DNA from: an uncultured Collinsella sp.
Lineage (GTDB): Bacteria; Actinomycetota; Coriobacteriia; Coriobacteriales; Coriobacteriaceae
Direction of reading: 5' to 3'
DNA: 29,051 nt
Assembly: GCA_900543505.1 (NCBI GenBank)
Contig: UQSB01000024.1
Location: 1 to 29,051 of the forward strand
The notes beneath the pieces are model-generated. The model was not told the DNA's origin. It searched no databases and saw nothing but the letters and a program-made list of their open reading frames with translations. This document shows positions 28,710 to 29,051 of this stretch, one piece after another; the first letter of the stretch is position 1; each line of letters starts with the position of its first letter. The position numbers and the translations under genes were made by a program.

Positions 28710-29051
28710 CTAGCCCTCGACCTCGACGAGCTCGATATCAAAGTTGAGGTCCTTGCCGGCCAGCTCGTGGTTGGCGTCGAGCGTCACGGCCTCGGGCGTC
28801 ACGTCGATGACGACGGCGGGGACGGGCATACCGCTCGGCGTGGACAGGAAGAGCTTCATGCCCTTCTCGATCTGCTCGATGTTGGGAACCTGTTCGGCCG
28901 GGAAGGTAATAACCATCTCGGGGTTGTGCTCGCCGTAGGCATCGGCGGCCGGGATGTGCACGGTCTTCTTCTCGCCCACCTGCATGTCGACAACAGCGGC
29001 ATCGAAGCCCTTGATCATCTGACCGGCGCCGCAGGTGAACTCCAGCGGCTC
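28710..29051 (-). CDS. SlyD-like FKBP-type peptidyl-prolyl isomerase, 5' end missing
   Basis: The frame is open to the window edge, giving 113 residues of the C-terminal part. PLEFTCGAGQMIKGFDAAVV is the FKBP core strand and loop. DMQVGEKKTVHIPAADAYGE begins the insert-in-flap region, and VTLDANHELAGKDLNFDIEL, with its NHxLAGxxLxF pattern, is typical of SlyD. It lacks the Cys/His-rich metal tail of E. coli SlyD and ends at VELVEVEG. SlyD acts as a folding helper and, in E. coli, a nickel chaperone. Coupling to a ureE-like gene supports a shared metal role. Confidence 0.88.
   Translation of the reverse strand, partial: EPLEFTCGAGQMIKGFDAAVVDMQVGEKKTVHIPAADAYGEHNPEMVITFPAEQVPNIEQIEKGMKLFLSTPSGMPVPAVVIDVTPEAVTLDANHELAGKDLNFDIELVEVEG

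Overview
The window looks like chromosomal DNA from a high-GC gut actinobacterium of the class Coriobacteriia, most likely Collinsella or a close relative. This rests on the protein families and their style, not on a database match. Supporting signs are GC-rich codons, strong AGGAGG-type ribosome sites, operator-like sequences of actinobacterial/Gram-positive type (GAAC-N4-GTTC LexA boxes, a DtxR-like box, a CsoR-like box) and a DUF3793-flavodoxin pair. Most of the window is ordinary housekeeping sequence in short operons. I saw no prophage, insertion sequence, CRISPR array, rRNA or tRNA.

Layout. 1-1435: 3' part of the translation factor EttA. 1620-2595: SdpI-type membrane protein with its ArsR-family repressor. 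2684-2849: a divergent 28-residue membrane peptide with a LexA box at its promoter and a hairpin over its ribosome site. 3057-4651: TcdA and TatD. 4657-4886: a 230-bp element with 30-bp inverted ends. 4916-8413: two HAD phosphatases and glucose-6-phosphate isomerase. 8539-9287: a degenerate alcohol-dehydrogenase-like domain flanked by REP-like sequence. 9288-11285: SOS-type promoter, Y-family DNA polymerase and YolD. 11312-13044: a metal-binding HMA protein behind a CsoR-like site, then a divergent DUF3793-flavodoxin operon behind a DtxR-like site. 13163-16354: polar amino-acid ABC operon whose permease carries an extra extracytoplasmic domain. 16416-18569: endonuclease IV and a ferredoxin-like aldo/keto reductase. 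18733-20535: cyclase-family hydrolase and a PanE-like reductase. 20643-21813: small membrane protein and a secreted 3D-like protein. 22126-24611: MetY with a short upstream ORF in its leader, divergent from a LysR regulator. 24711-27231: RNase HI, a Gfo/Idh/MocA oxidoreductase, acylphosphatase and a PerR-like Fur regulator. 27247-29051: HAD phosphatase, a UreE-like protein and the 3' part of a SlyD-like isomerase.

Two loci share the DNA-damage signature. The polymerase/YolD pair has a near-consensus promoter followed by two LexA-like boxes. The 28-residue peptide has one perfect GAAC-N4-GTTC box. The peptide combines SOS-type control, a sequestered ribosome site and a single membrane segment, which is the design of E. 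coli TisB. It sits back to back with an SdpR/SdpI-like immunity pair. That arrangement is the best candidate here for an undescribed system. The second most interesting locus is the metY leader, where a well-translated 17-codon ORF containing two Cys and two Met codons overlaps an RNA stem.
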